A DNA stretch of 64,000 nucleotides from Methylumidiphilus sp963753955 (GCA_963753955.1 CAVWEM010000005.1:387736-451735), one strand, 5' to 3'. Shown: positions 46,388-57,049, counted from the stretch's first letter. The notes: generated by a model not told the origin, from the sequence alone. Program-made: numbers and translations.

Positions 46388-47373
46388 TTGCTTTTGGAAT
46401 CCTGTAGATGGATGCCATCGCCGATGGCTTGCACAGTCTTTTCGGGAGCCTCGCCCATGACAGTCACCAAGTATTTGTCCAATTTGCGGGTGTATGAATT
46501 GATCGCGCCGACTTTCCTAGGTTGCGCGGTGAAAATCTCGTTCATCAACTCATCTATGTAGATTGAAACAGAAGAAACGCCATCGCTCAACAGAATATGA
46601 TCAATGGCCCGGTTATTGGTGCCGCGCTTAAGCCGTGTGTAGGACATCATATGGAATCCATCCGGCACACCCTCCAAAGTCCACAGTAAGGATTCGGCGG
46701 GCAAGGTTTCGTGCAGCTTGGTCTTCCACGAGCCGTCAACTTGCGTGGATGGGGCCAATTCCTCCGGCGGGATGTTCTGCTCCACCGACAGCGAGTTGAA
46801 CACCATTTGTTCCAACACCTGCCCGTTCCCGTCCAGCCATTCGAACTTAAGCGGCAACTTGCTTTCCAGATCAATCCACAGCCTACGGCCATAGCGCAGG
46901 TCATCCTTTGGCCCTATCGTCACCACGCGGGCAGGCCGACGCGCGACATGCTCAACCTCGCCCAGCGAAAATGAGTAATGCTTGGACAATTCGGCCAGAT
47001 TGGCAGGCAAATCCAGCAGGACTGAATGCCGGGAAGGCTTGGCATCCACGGACATCGACTTCGATTCGGGATAATAGCAGGTCACTTTGTCCGCCGTGCG
47101 GATGACCTCCCGCATCGGGGTGTTCACCGACAGCAGACGTTCTTGTTCCAAGCCGTTGCTGAAGCCGTGAAAAACACGCAGGCTCTCGATCTGGCTATCC
47201 TTCATGTAGCTGACGATGCCGCGGTAATTCAGCTTGCCCGTGGCCTGCCTCGCGTCGGCAAGCCACGTTTTTGCCTCGTTCTCGGCATCTCCGCCAACAT
47301 CCGCCCGTATCCCCGAAAAAATGAATACCGCAATAAAAACAAGGGTAAACAGCCGAGCAGAAAAATCACGCAT
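46384..47373 (-). CDS. rseB: Sigma-E regulatory protein RseB/MucB
   Basis: 329 residues with a signal peptide (LFTLVFIAVFIFSGIRADV) and the LolA-like domain (NYRGIVSYMKDSQIESLRVF, YPESKSMSVD). A C-terminal domain includes GFHMMSYTRLKRGTNNRAID. It binds RseA in the periplasm and senses mislocalised LPS or lipoproteins. Confidence 0.92.
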   Translation of the reverse strand: MRDFSARLFTLVFIAVFIFSGIRADVGGDAENEAKTWLADARQATGKLNYRGIVSYMKDSQIESLRVFHGFSNGLEQERLLSVNTPMREVIRTADKVTCYYPESKSMSVDAKPSRHSVLLDLPANLAELSKHYSFSLGEVEHVARRPARVVTIGPKDDLRYGRRLWIDLESKLPLKFEWLDGNGQVLEQMVFNSLSVEQNIPPEELAPSTQVDGSWKTKLHETLPAESLLWTLEGVPDGFHMMSYTRLKRGTNNRAIDHILLSDGVSSVSIYIDELMNEIFTAQPRKVGAINSYTRKLDKYLVTVMGEAPEKTVQAIGDGIHLQDSKSK

Positions 47374-47393
47374 GCACGGATTTCCCCTTGAGG

Positions 47394-47943
47394 CTATCGA
47401 TCAGGCCTGGAACCGACCAGGCGGACATAAGGCAGCATGCCTGCGGAACCGGCCATGTAGGCAGTTTCGTTGTGCATCACGAGATAATCGTTGAATTGAC
47501 TGTCTGCCTGGCTTTCCACAGGCTCGATCCTTTTGGACGCGACCTGGATCTGGGATGGCTTGCCATAGGACGCAGCCTGGAAAAAGTCTGAGTGGTCATT
47601 CACCGACTTGCCGACCAGAACCGCCGCCACCATCAATGAAGCCGCCAACCCCAGGCTCACGACGCCCGGTCGCACGGCAGGCCGCCTCTTGAACGCCTGT
47701 GGTGCCAACACTGTAGGTTCCTCCGCGATCAGCGCGATCACTTTCGAGGCAAAATCCTTGCCGGCCAACGGCCCAGCCCGGCGAACGCATGACGTCGCCA
47801 ATCAGGTTATAGCGCACCCATGTCGCCTGCAATTCCGCGTCCTCCTCCAATCTGCACGATCAAGCGGGGATTGTCCCGCCCATCCAAGTCGGAATCCATC
47901 AATAGGGATATCCGCATTCTCAATTCCTTATCTTGATCCGTCA
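47394..47943 (-). CDS. rseA: Anti-sigma-E factor RseA/MucA (two apparent frameshifts)
   Basis: From ATG 47943: MTDQDKELRMRISLLMDSDL, with DGRDNPRLIVQI, then one extra G near 47853. The next frame reads EEDAELQATWVRYNLIGDVM. A second shift near 47785 leads to PLAGKDFASKVIALIAEEPT, the TM VVSLGLAASLMVAAVLVG and the periplasmic tail NDYLVMHNETAYMAGSAGML. It holds sigma-E at the membrane. About 180 residues. Confidence 0.88.
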
Positions 47944-47955
47944 TGATCATCACCC

Positions 47956-48528
47956 TCACCCGTTTAAAGATTTGATTTTTTTGTCGATGGCCTCACGCGC
48001 CCGAAAAATGCGTGATCTGACCGTCCCCACGGGACAATCCATGACCTCCGCAATCTCGTCGTAGCTAAGCCCCTCCATTTCCCGCAAGGTTATCGCGGTT
48101 CGCAACTCTACCGGCAGCTCTTCGAGAGCCAATTGAATGGTTTGCCCCAATTCCTCGCTTAACAGAATCCCTTCCGGCGTCTCCTGGTCCCTGAGACTGT
48201 TCTCGCCCTCGAATTGTTCCGCGACCTCCACCTCGATCTCATCGTCGGTGGGACGTCTGGACCGGGCAGCAAGATGATTTTTCGCAGTGTTGATCGCTAT
48301 CCGGTAGATCCAAGTGTAAAACGCACTGTCGCCCCGGAAACTGGCCATCGCCCGGTAAGCCTTGATGAAAGTCTCCTGGGCGATGTCCTGTGCCTCATGG
48401 GGGTCACGCACATAGCGGTTGATCAGTTGGATGATCCTGTTCTGGTATTTCAGGACAAGCAGATCGAAAGCCTTCTTGTCGCCTTTCTGCACCCGCCTGA
48501 CCAGTTCTTCATCGACCACTTCGACCAT
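47956..48528 (-). CDS. rpoE: RNA polymerase sigma-E factor
   Basis: 190 residues from MVEVVDEELVRRVQKGDKKA (48528), which fits the family better than the frame start at 48618. Region 2 is DPHEAQDIAQETFIKAYRAM with FYTWIYRIAINTAKN. Region 4 is GLSYDEIAEVMDCPVGTVRS. It directs the envelope-stress regulon and is usually autoregulated with rseA-C. Confidence 0.97.
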   Translation of the reverse strand: MVEVVDEELVRRVQKGDKKAFDLLVLKYQNRIIQLINRYVRDPHEAQDIAQETFIKAYRAMASFRGDSAFYTWIYRIAINTAKNHLAARSRRPTDDEIEVEVAEQFEGENSLRDQETPEGILLSEELGQTIQLALEELPVELRTAITLREMEGLSYDEIAEVMDCPVGTVRSRIFRAREAIDKKIKSLNG

Positions 48529-48751
48529 GGTTGGCCCTAGTGTTGCAGATGACGGGGGGAGGAAATGCTCCGCCCTCAGTGAGGATGCGTAATCGAGAGA
48601 AAATCGTGAAACTGGCATGAATGGACGGGGAAAGTTTGTTTAGGGCGGAGAAAATCGGCGTGTTTTGCCGGTCATTATCTTCTTTTCAGGCTTGCCGTTC
48701 AATGTGGGGCATTTTTCTTGTACGATGCCAGTTAAAACAGATGACGAAACC

Positions 48752-50375
48752 ATGACAACAGCACCCACCCTCCATGACGTGTTAATCATCGGCAGCGGCG
48801 CCGCCGGACTCAGCCTCGCCTTGCGGCTGGCCGACCGGATACCTGTGACCGTGCTTTCCAAGGTGGCGCTAAACGAAGGCAGCACCTTGTACGCGCAAGG
48901 CGGAATTTCCGCCGTGCTCCATGAAAAGGACTCCATCGAATCCCACATCCAGGACACATTGGTCGCGGGTGCCGGGCTGTGCGACCCGGAAGCCGTCCGT
49001 CTGGTCGTGTCCCAAGGCAAGGACTGCATCGACTGGCTGCTGGAGCGGGGTGTGCCTTTCACCGAGGAGACCTGGGAGGACGGCAGTTCCCACCTGCATT
49101 TGACCCGCGAAGGCGGCCATTCCCACCGCCGCGTGGTCCACGCCGCCGACGCCACCGGCAAGGCCATCGAAACCTCCCTGGAAAAACATGCCCGCAACCA
49201 CCCCAATATCGACTTGTTGGAATTCCACAATGTGGTCGATTTGATCACCGACCGGAAAACAGGCGGGGCGACCACGGCGTGTACTGGGTGCCTATGTGCT
49301 AGACACCCGTGCGCACAGGGTGGATACATTACGCGCACGTATCGTCGTGCTGGCCACCGGCGGTGCCAGCAAGGCTTATCTGTACACCAGCAATCCGGAT
49401 GTCTCCACCGGCGACGGCATGGCTTTGGCGTGGCGGGCGGGGGCACGGGTGGCCAACATGGAGTTCATCCAATTCCATCCCACCTGCCTATACCATCCCC
49501 ATGCCCGCTCTTTCTTGATCAGCGAGGCAGTCCGCGGCGAGGGTGGCAAACTGCTGTTGCCCGACGGCACCTCCTTCATGGGCAAATTCGACCCGCGCAG
49601 GGAACTGGCGCCCCGCGACATCGTCGCCCGCGCCATCGACCATGAAATGAAGCGCCTAGGCATCGACTGCGTCTATCTGGACATCAGCCACAAGCCGGCC
49701 GAATTCATCACCGGCCATTTCCCGACCATCCACGCCCGCTGCCTGGAATTCGGGCATAGACATGACCCGCCAGCCCATACCGGTGGTGCCGGCCGCCCAT
49801 TACACCTGCGGCGGGGTATTGACCGACAGCCATGCCCGCACCGATGTTCCTGGGCTTTACGCCATCGGCGAGGTCGCCTGCACCGGCCTGCACGGGGCCA
49901 ACCGCATGGCTAGCAATTCCCTGCTCGAATGCCTGGTCTATGCGCGGCAGGCCGCCGAGGATATCGCCGCGCATACTATCCGAAACCCCGATGCCCCTCC
50001 GAATTGCCGGAATGGGACGAATCCAAGGTGAGCGACTCGGACGAAGAAGTGGTGGTTTCCCACAACTGGGACGAAATACGCCGTTTCATGTGGGATTACG
50101 TCGGCATCGTCCGCACCAACAAGCGGCTGGAACGGGCGATGCGCCGGGTTGAATTGCTCAAGCAGGAAATCGCCGAGTATTACGGCCATTTCCGCGTCAC
50201 CAGCGACTTGCTGGAATTGCGCAACCTGGTGACCGTGGCCGAACTGATCATCCGTTCGGCGCAACAGCGCAAGGAAAGCCGGGGGCTGCACTTTACCTTG
50301 GATTATCCGGAAACTGACGACAGCCAGGCACCACAGAATACCATTTTGACGCCCCCGAAAACAACGCACAGATAA
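48752..50375 (+). CDS. nadB: L-aspartate oxidase (three apparent frameshifts)
   Basis: First step of NAD synthesis. Start MTTAPTLHDVLIIGSGAAGL (48752; 48725 is an alternative). FAD motif GSGAAGLSLAL, GSTLYAQGGISAVL and HSHRRVVHAADATGKAIE follow. Frame changes near 49270, 49752 and 49970 are needed to read VVLATGGASKAYLYTSNPDV, EFIQFHPTCLYHPHARSFLI, GIDMTRQPIPVVPAAHYTCG and the helical C-terminus SHNWDEIRRFMWDYVGIVRT. About 540 residues. It is divergent from rpoE. Confidence 0.92.
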
Positions 50376-50716
50376 TCTCTTAGCCTCCATCCAAGCGAAA
50401 AAGGAGCAACTTGACCGGATGCGGCCTTTGTCGGCTGACGCCTCTGTTGTGCTCGCTTTCGCGTCGAGCCCGAAGGCTGGTCTTGCGGCCTTGGGGCATC
50501 GAAGCGGTTGTCCAAGACGGAAGCCCATGGATTGGAACCAGCCTCCACGACGCGGGCCTACTGTATACCGAAGCAGATTCTCCCTTTATCATGTGCAGGC
50601 TAACAAATTCAGGATTTTGCCTATCAGGGTTTGGACGATAAGGCAACGGCTGGGTAGCGATTTGGCGGGGTAACTCCATGACGGGTGTCCAGCAAAAAAG
50701 GAAAAAACAGGAAACA
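50376..50716. other. Intergenic region between nadB and the DUF499 gene
   Basis: No gene recognised; short frames here have no family match by eye. It marks the left border of the defence-type block. Confidence 0.4.
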
Positions 50717-53700
50717 ATGACTCCAACCATCTTTGATCTTTGCACCCCCCGGCCCGATGTGCTCAAGGGGGCTCTAACCGAAGCCGATTTTGCCGCCGAT
50801 CTTGCCCAGGTCTTGCGTGGTGCGGGTTCGGAGGAATACCTCCGCGCCGATCTTTTTTTCGCCAACACTTATCCCACACGCGGCCTGAAAAACCTCCTTG
50901 CCAATGTCTGTGCCCGGTTGAGCAGCGCAGGCGGCGAAGTCGCGGCCATCTTCCGGCTGGACACGTCCTATGGTGGCGGCAAAACCCATGGGCTGATTGC
51001 CTTGGCCCATGCGGCGCGGGGAATGCAGGCAGTGGGCAATATCGAGGAATTTGTTGATCCCGCCTTTTTGCCCCATGGTGCGGTTCGCATCGCCGCTTTC
51101 GATGGCGAGAATGCTGACCCAGCCAATGGCCGGGCAATGGGCGACGGTATTTTGGCTTTCTCTCCTTGGGGGGAAATCGCCTATGCGCTGGCAAGCATTG
51201 CCGGATATGAACGCGTCCGCAGCAGCGACGAGCAGTGGGTGGCACCCGGCGCGGAAACCTTGCGTGAACTGTTCGGCAGCGAGCCGACCTTGATTTTGCT
51301 GGACGAGTTGTCCGTCTATCTGCGCAAAGTGCATAACATGCCCAATGCCAGCGCCCACGACCAACTCACTGCGTTCCTGACTTCTCTGTTCAAGGCGGTG
51401 GAGTCCACGCCCACCACGCCCAATGCCGCACTGGTTTATACGCTTGCCATCGGCAAGGATGGCGTAGCATCCGATGCCTACAGCCAAGAAAACCAGTTTG
51501 TCGCCGACCGCATGGCGGAGGCCGAGAGCGTATCCGCCCGCAAAGCTACCCTGTTGAATCCCACCGAAGACGACGAAACCGTGCAAGTGTTGCGGCGGCG
51601 TTTGTTTTCGCGTATCGACGAGGTCGGGATACCTCAAGTCGTTGAGGCTTACCGGCAACTATGGCAGTCACACCGTGAAGCCTTGGTGGCAGATGCAGTT
51701 CGGCCTGAAACGATTGAGGATTTCAAGGCCGGCTATCCTTTCCATCCCGAAGTGCTGGACACACTGACCGGCAAGATGGCGACTTTGGGCAATTTCCAGC
51801 GGGTACGCGGCATGTTGCGCCTATTGGCCCGCACCGTCGCCACCTTGTGGAAAGCCCACCCCGCCGACGCGACGGCCATTCACCTGCACCACATCGACCT
51901 AGGCTTTGAGCCAATCCGGCAAGAAATCGTCACCCGGCTCGGGCAAGCGGCCTACCTGCCCGCCATAGCAAACGATATTTCCGCATCCAATGCCGCCAAA
52001 AAAGCCTTGGCCCAAGAACTCGACGCGGCCTTTTATGGCGGGTTGCCGCCTTATGTCTCGTATGTGGCGCGAACCATCTTCATGCACTCGCTGGCCTTCA
52101 ACGAGCCGTTGAAAGGTCTTTCAGCCGAGCATCTGCGCTTTTCCCTGCTTGGCCCGGCACTAGACATCAGCTTTGTTGAGGATGTGCGCACCCGCTTCCG
52201 GCAGGAGTAGGCCTATTTGGACGACAAGCCCGGTGCGCCGATGCGCTTTTTGGCCGAAGCCAACTTGACGCAAATCATAAGGCGGCAGGAGCAGCATATC
52301 GACCCCGGCGAAGTCCGCGCCCAACTCAACGACCGGATCAAAAGCATTTTTTCCGGCAATGTGTTCGAGTCCATCCCATTTCCCGGCGGGCCTTACGATG
52401 TGCCGGACGAGTCCGGCGATGGGAAGCCAAAGCTGGTCATCATTGCTTACGACGCAGACGCGATAGGTGCCGTGGTTGAGTCCATGCCACCGCTGATCGA
52501 GCGCATTTTCACCCGCAAAGGCGCGGAAGGGACGGGCCTCCGGGCTTTGCGGAATCATCTGGTCTTCACGCTGGCCGACGAAGCCCGCAAAGACGAGATG
52601 CGCCGCAAGACGGTGCGCCGTTTGGCGCTGCGGGAAATGTTCAAGGAAGACCGCATGGGCGAACTGGCTAAGCACCAGCAAGATAAGGTTCGGGAATGGG
52701 AAGCCCGTTCGGAACAGGAACTCGCCATCCGTATCCAGCAATGCTACCGGCATATTTTTTATCCTTCCAAAAATCGGGTCGGTGACAGCCCAGTCGATTT
52801 GGCCCATTCCGCAATAGACATCCAATCGGCGTCGGAGAAGCCCGGCTCAGGCCAACAGCAAGTGGTGCGGGCTTTGCGCGACTTGAAAAAACTCCGCCTG
52901 ATTGATGACGAGCCGGATTCACCCGCCTACATCCGCGACCGCATCCCGCTAAAGCAAGGCCAGATGACCACCTTGGCCCTGCGCGAGGAATTCCGCCGCG
53001 ATCCCAATCTGCCGATGCTGATTGGCGATGATATTTTTATCCGCGCCATCTTGCGTGGCATCGACGCGGGCGAGTATGTTTATCGCCGGGGCGAATTGCT
53101 CTACGGCATCGGCGGATCCCACGGCGACTATCCAAATCGACGAGCAATCCGTGGTGTTCACGATGGGTTACGCCAAGGAGCACGGCATCTGGCCGCGTCC
53201 TGCGCCCAAGCCGGTCGATCCGCCGAAACCTGATCCCGACGATACGGACACGCCTAAGCCCGGAACCGAACACAGGCAATGCAGGTGGCGGCAAAGGGCC
53301 GAGAGTGGCCTAGCCACCGCCCCCCGGTTCATTCACCGCAGAAGGCGTACTCAAAGAGGCATTGACCAAGCTCTGGGAGCAAGCCCGGACACGAAAAGTG
53401 GAAACCATCGCCGAGTTGAGCATCCGCTTGTTCGAGCCCGGCGACGCCTTCCGCTTGCTGGGAGCAGTGGACGCAGTGTCCAAGGCGGAGAAGACCGTCC
53501 GTTTTGAAGGCGGTTATGAAACCCAAGACAACAGCACCTTGGAAGTCGATTTCCAAGGAACCATCGCCGATGCCAAGCTATTGAAGGAATTCTTAGACCC
53601 GCAGATGCGGGCGGAAACGGAGAAAAACTTGCAATCCACTTTCGTGTTGCAATTCGACGGCGGACTCAGCATGGCCGGCACCGCCGCCGAAACGCTCACT

Positions 53701-53766
53701 GAAAAGCTGGCCCGCTTCGCTTCTAGTGCGGCCTATGTCAGCGCCACGGCAACAGCAGGCAAATAA
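50717..53766 (+). pseudogene. Anti-phage-associated DUF499 AAA+ ATPase, broken
   Basis: From MTPTIFDLCTPRPDVLKGAL: Walker A-like FRLDTSYGGGKTHGLIALAH, Walker B LILLDELSVYLRK, and downstream FKAGYPFHPEVLDTLTGKM, all typical of COG1483/DUF499. An in-frame TAG at 52208-52210 interrupts it (RFRQE-stop-AYLDDKPGAP), while the family sequence continues directly. Indels near 53113 and between 53270 and 53330 disturb the Pro-rich linker before the C-terminal domain LTKLWEQARTRKVETIAELS. About 1015 residues if restored. Confidence 0.85.
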
Positions 53767-53797
53767 ATACCTGATTAGAAAGATGTTGCGGCTACTC

Positions 53798-53899
53798 CGT
53801 CATACCGGCAGGGATCGACGGTATCCAGGTTGCAGGGATGCCTCCAAGCACAAGCCATCCATGGAGCCTAGGTTCCGGCGATCCCTGCCGGAACGACGG
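53798..53899. repeat. Long inverted repeat (REP-like, CCGGCAGGGATCG)
   Basis: ATACCGGCAGGGATCG near 53802 is matched by CGATCCCTGCCGGAACG near 53879, with about 60 bp between. It fills the gap between the DUF499 gene and the next small gene. Confidence 0.75.
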
Positions 53900-53940
53900 G
53901 ATTCGGCTTGGCTGAAGCAGCTTGCTAATCAGGAGTAAAT

Positions 53941-54420
53941 ATGACCGCAAAGCCAGAAAGACTCAACCCTGTGCAAACCCACAATGCCGCGCCCAAGTAT
54001 GAGCTTCGCACCCGCCAGCATGGGCTAGGTGACAGTGAATTTGAAATCTGCCAATTGCCCCCCCCGGCTTCGCCGCACTTGGCCGCGCCATTGCGCTTGG
54101 CCGGGCTGCGTGGGCGTAATCTGGAACTGGTCGAACACCGCGTCCTCAAGCGGCTGAATCAGGCGGGGGTGAAACTCGGCACCGCCCGTGCCAACAGCAC
54201 CGGCTACGCCATCGGAGAAGACTTGGCCTTGAACTTGGGGCTGCTGTTCCGCGTCTTGGCCCCGATGCGCAACCGCGACAATATCCGAGCCGTGGCCGAA
54301 GGCATTGACACGATGGGCCGGGAGGAAGCGGCCTATTGGCTCGGGATGGCGATGCACCGCAAGAACCCGCGTCGGGTTTTGACCGCGTTGCGGTTTTTAC
54401 TGACCGAGCCGAAACATTGA
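53941..54420 (+). CDS. Small conserved protein of the DUF499/DUF1156 locus
   Basis: 159 residues, intact: KYELRTRQHGLGDSEFEICQ, LRLAGLRGRNLELVEHRVLK and LALNLGLLFRVLAPMRNRDN. No catalytic motif is seen. Similar short genes sit between DUF499 and DUF1156 genes in related loci (from memory, DUF7680-like; not certain). Its position suggests an accessory subunit. Confidence 0.6.
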   Translation: MTAKPERLNPVQTHNAAPKYELRTRQHGLGDSEFEICQLPPPASPHLAAPLRLAGLRGRNLELVEHRVLKRLNQAGVKLGTARANSTGYAIGEDLALNLGLLFRVLAPMRNRDNIRAVAEGIDTMGREEAAYWLGMAMHRKNPRRVLTALRFLLTEPKH

Positions 54421-54444
54421 TTTATCGTTCCCACGCTCCAGCGT

Positions 54445-54568
54445 CAAAGCCATTAACTTAAGGACTTCTCAGCGGGAAACACTGTTCGTAGTCCCGGCTT
54501 CAGCCGGTTCTTTCTGGTCAGTTTTCCGCCTAAAGGCGGGATTACGAACGCTTAAGTTAATGGCTTTG
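54445..54568. mobile_element. MITE-like element nested in a REP palindrome
   Basis: 124 bp with perfect 18-bp terminal inverted repeats CAAAGCCATTAACTTAAG / CTTAAGTTAATGGCTTTG. Both sides carry the identical 12-bp ACGCTCCAGCGT (54433-54444 and 54569-54580), as if a GTTCCCACG...CGTGGGAA palindrome had been split and its centre duplicated. Inside is a second imperfect hairpin (GTTCGTAGTCCCGGCTT with GGCGGGATTACGAAC). Confidence 0.7.
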
Positions 54569-54624
54569 ACGCTCCAGCGTGGGAATGCAGCCAGGGACGC
54601 TCTGCGTCCCCGCCAGGATTCCAG

Positions 54625-54708
54625 ATGGGTAGAAGCCGATACGTCATCACCGAACCCGATAAGCCATATTTCCTAACCTGGACATTAATGGAATGGCTAC
54701 CCGTTTTT
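54625..54708 (+). pseudogene. RAYT (REP-associated tyrosine transposase) N-terminal fragment
   Basis: MGRSRYVITEPDKPYFLTWT, then LMEWLPVF, is the typical opening of RAYT/Y1-transposase proteins (YFLT-T---WLPVF). After about 28 codons it runs straight into a GTTCCCACG REP palindrome (54712). No HUH motif or catalytic Tyr survives. Confidence 0.65.
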
Positions 54709-54711
54709 TAT

Positions 54712-54839
54712 CGTTCCCACGCTCTGCGTGGGAATGAATCTTTCGCTGCTGCGCGGCCCCTATATTACCCTACCACTGCCGCCGGAACGCGACGCCGGAG
54801 CGTCGGCGGATGCGTTCCCACGCCGGAGCGTGGGAACGA
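54712..54839. repeat. REP palindromes of the GTTCCCACG...CGTGGGAAC family
   Basis: CGTTCCCACGCTCTGCGTGG (54712 onward) and GCGTTCCCACGCCGGAGCGT (54812 onward) are two near-perfect palindromes. A third, in-gene, copy lies at 55483-55512. The MITE-like element at 54445 is nested in a fourth. Confidence 0.8.
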
Positions 54840-54860
54840 TGAAATAACCACGGAAACACA

Positions 54861-56485
54861 ATGCCCGACACCCGCTTGATTGAACGATGGTTGCCGATTG
54901 CCGCGCTGGGCGAGGAAAGCGTCCGCGAACGCCGCTCCATGACCGCGTTGCCGCCGACCTACTACCTGCATGTTTGGTGGGCACGGCGACCTTTGGTGGC
55001 CTCGCGGGCGGCGATACTGGCCGCGCTGTTGCCAGCGGATGCGGATCGGCCCATGTTCATGCGGGTATTGGGGATACATGGCGATCCGGTGGCATCAAGA
55101 AAGCGCATCGACCAGGCAAAACGAACCGCTACCCGCTTCGAGGGTGAAGCCTACAGCTATCCGCGAGCCTTTATCTACAACCCAAGCGAAGACGAGCGGG
55201 CTTGGGTCGAAGCGCAAGCTGCCGAACTCGGATTGACCGCCCCCGCCGTGCTTGATCCAACAGCAGGTGGAGGTTCTATACCCTTTGAAACCGCACGGAT
55301 GGGCTTCGCCACTTATGCGAACGATCTAAACCCAGTGGCGGTGTTGATTCAGCGGGCAACCTATCTATGGCCGATTCAGTATGGCGAGACGATTAGGAAG
55401 GAATTCACTTGCCCCTACTGCGATGGATTCGTGCCACTTTCTCCGAACTGGCGGCTGGCACCGGATGGCACGGGGGTTCGCCTCGTTCCCACGCCGGAGC
55501 GTGGGAACGAGAGAATCTGCCGTTTTGAAATTGTCCACAAACTGAAAGACCAATCCACCGGCACGGTGGCCGGCGGCGATGGGACTTGCCCGTTCCCCGA
55601 TTGCCAGCGCATCATCGACGGCGAGGTCATCAAGCAACAAGCCCAAGCCGGGCGGATGGGCGAACAGTTGTTCACCGTCGTCTACAAGCGCAAGATCGTC
55701 AGCAAAACCAAAACCGGCAAGGAGAAGATTCATTGGATTTGTATCTCGCTTCCTTCGGCCCTGCGCTGGAAAAATTCTCCGAATTCTGGCCGCTGCAACG
55801 CGGCACCCCGCGCCCACTGCCCGAAGCCCGCAAGCGTCGCCGTCAGGCGGAAATCTTCGAGGAGGAATGGGATCCTTACGCGGTGACGCCGGAGGACGCC
55901 CTTGACGCCGCCCGCCGCGAAGTCAAGCGCTGGCGCTTGGAGCAACTGACCCACCTGAAAGCCAACGCCGAACTTGATCCGGCAACTTCGTGGTTCGTGC
56001 TGGCCTGGGACGCTTTCCGGGCACCCGTGTTCGCCTACGACGAGGCCCTGCGCCTTGCCCGCGCCGTCGGCGTGGCTTTAGACGGCGACATCGTAGACCG
56101 TTTGGCCGAGAAGAAAGGAAGCGACATCCGCCTATGGGACAGCGCCCAACGCGCCGCTAAGGGGGCTTTTGGGCCAGCCGACGGTTCACGCGGCCTGATC
56201 GACACGATCCACCACGCCGCCAACCAAGGCCGAACCCGCACCCTTGCCAATGCCCGCGATTTGATCGAACACGTCCAACTGCAACAAGACCCGCGCTTCT
56301 TCGCCGCGCTGGAAGCCGTGTTGGAAGTGCTACCGGTTTCCGCCGCGTTCACCGGCATTGAACTGGATGGCGATGTGGCGGCGGCAGGGAGTGATTTTGA
56401 GGTGTTGGAAAATCTGCGCAAGCTGGCCTTCACCGAACAGGTCGATGCGCCGCAACAATTGGAAATCTGGAGGAATGAGCCATGA
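54861..56485 (+). pseudogene. Anti-phage-associated DUF1156 DNA methylase, internally deleted
   Basis: N-terminus MPDTRLIERWLPIAALGEES with the DUF1156 text YYLHVWWARRPLVASRAAIL, SAM motif LDPTAGGGSIPFETARMGF, and zinc-ribbon cysteines (FTCPYCDG, GTCPFPDC). After KTGKEKIH (about 55730) the sequence jumps, in another frame, to the C-terminal LDLYLASFGPALEKFSEFW. The central part carrying the expected DPPY catalytic motif is gone. 541 codons remain of a usual 900 to 1000. A 30-bp REP palindrome sits in frame at 55483. Confidence 0.85.
55483..55512. repeat. REP palindrome inserted in frame within the DUF1156 gene
   Basis: Arms CTCGTTCCCACG and CGTGGGAACGAG (12 bp, perfect) around CCGGAG. Exactly 30 bp, ten codons, read as LVPTPERGNE between DGTGVR and RICRFEIV. 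Confidence 0.85.
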
Positions 56486-57048
56486 GCCGCCCTGCCCTGA
56501 ACTTGCCCACGCTGTATGAGCAATTGATGGAATTGCCGGAAAACTTGACCGGTGAAATCATCGACGGCGAACTGTATACCCAGCCACGCCCCAGCGGACG
56601 GCATGGCATGGCCGAAAGCGCAATGGGGGCGACTTTATTTCCGCCATTCCAGCGCGGCAAGGACGGCCCCGGCGGTTGGTGGATTTTGGACGAACCCGAA
56701 GTTCATTTTGTCCGCGACACCGTGGTGGCCGTGCCGGATTTGGCTGGTTGGCGACGTGAGCAGATGCCGAACCTCCCGGAAGACCATCGCTTTGAAGTCG
56801 TACCGGATTGGGTGTGCGAAATCCTCTCGCCCTCCACCGCGAAAAAAGACCGCGCCAAGAAATTGCCGCTGTATGCCCGTTACGGCGTGGCTTATGCTTG
56901 GCTGGTCGATCCTTTGGCGCAGACATTGGAAGCCTTCACGCTGCACGAAGGCCATTGGCTTTTGGTCGCCATCCTTGAAGGCGACGCGCCAGTGAGCGTG
57001 ACCCCGTTCGATGCCATCACGTTCTCGCTGGCGGATCTGTGGGCCTGA
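56482..57048 (+). CDS. Uma2-family (DUF820) endonuclease-like protein
   Basis: 188 residues, intact. PD-(D/E)XK-like fold: GEIIDGELYTQPRP, VAVPDLAGWRREQMP, PDWVCEILSPSTAKKDR and YARYGVAYAWLVDPLAQTLE (core D, E-x-L-S, K residues). Its ATG overlaps the DUF1156 stop (ATGA), so it is coupled to the methylase. Uma2 is not a usual part of this locus, so it may be an acquired accessory. Confidence 0.88.
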   Translation: MSRPALNLPTLYEQLMELPENLTGEIIDGELYTQPRPSGRHGMAESAMGATLFPPFQRGKDGPGGWWILDEPEVHFVRDTVVAVPDLAGWRREQMPNLPEDHRFEVVPDWVCEILSPSTAKKDRAKKLPLYARYGVAYAWLVDPLAQTLEAFTLHEGHWLLVAILEGDAPVSVTPFDAITFSLADLWA

Positions 57049-57049
57049 T

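Noticed and set aside
54712..54839. CRISPR-like repeats near the DUF499 locus
   Set aside because: The repeats are palindromes with irregular spacing and no spacers of even length, so they are REP-like.
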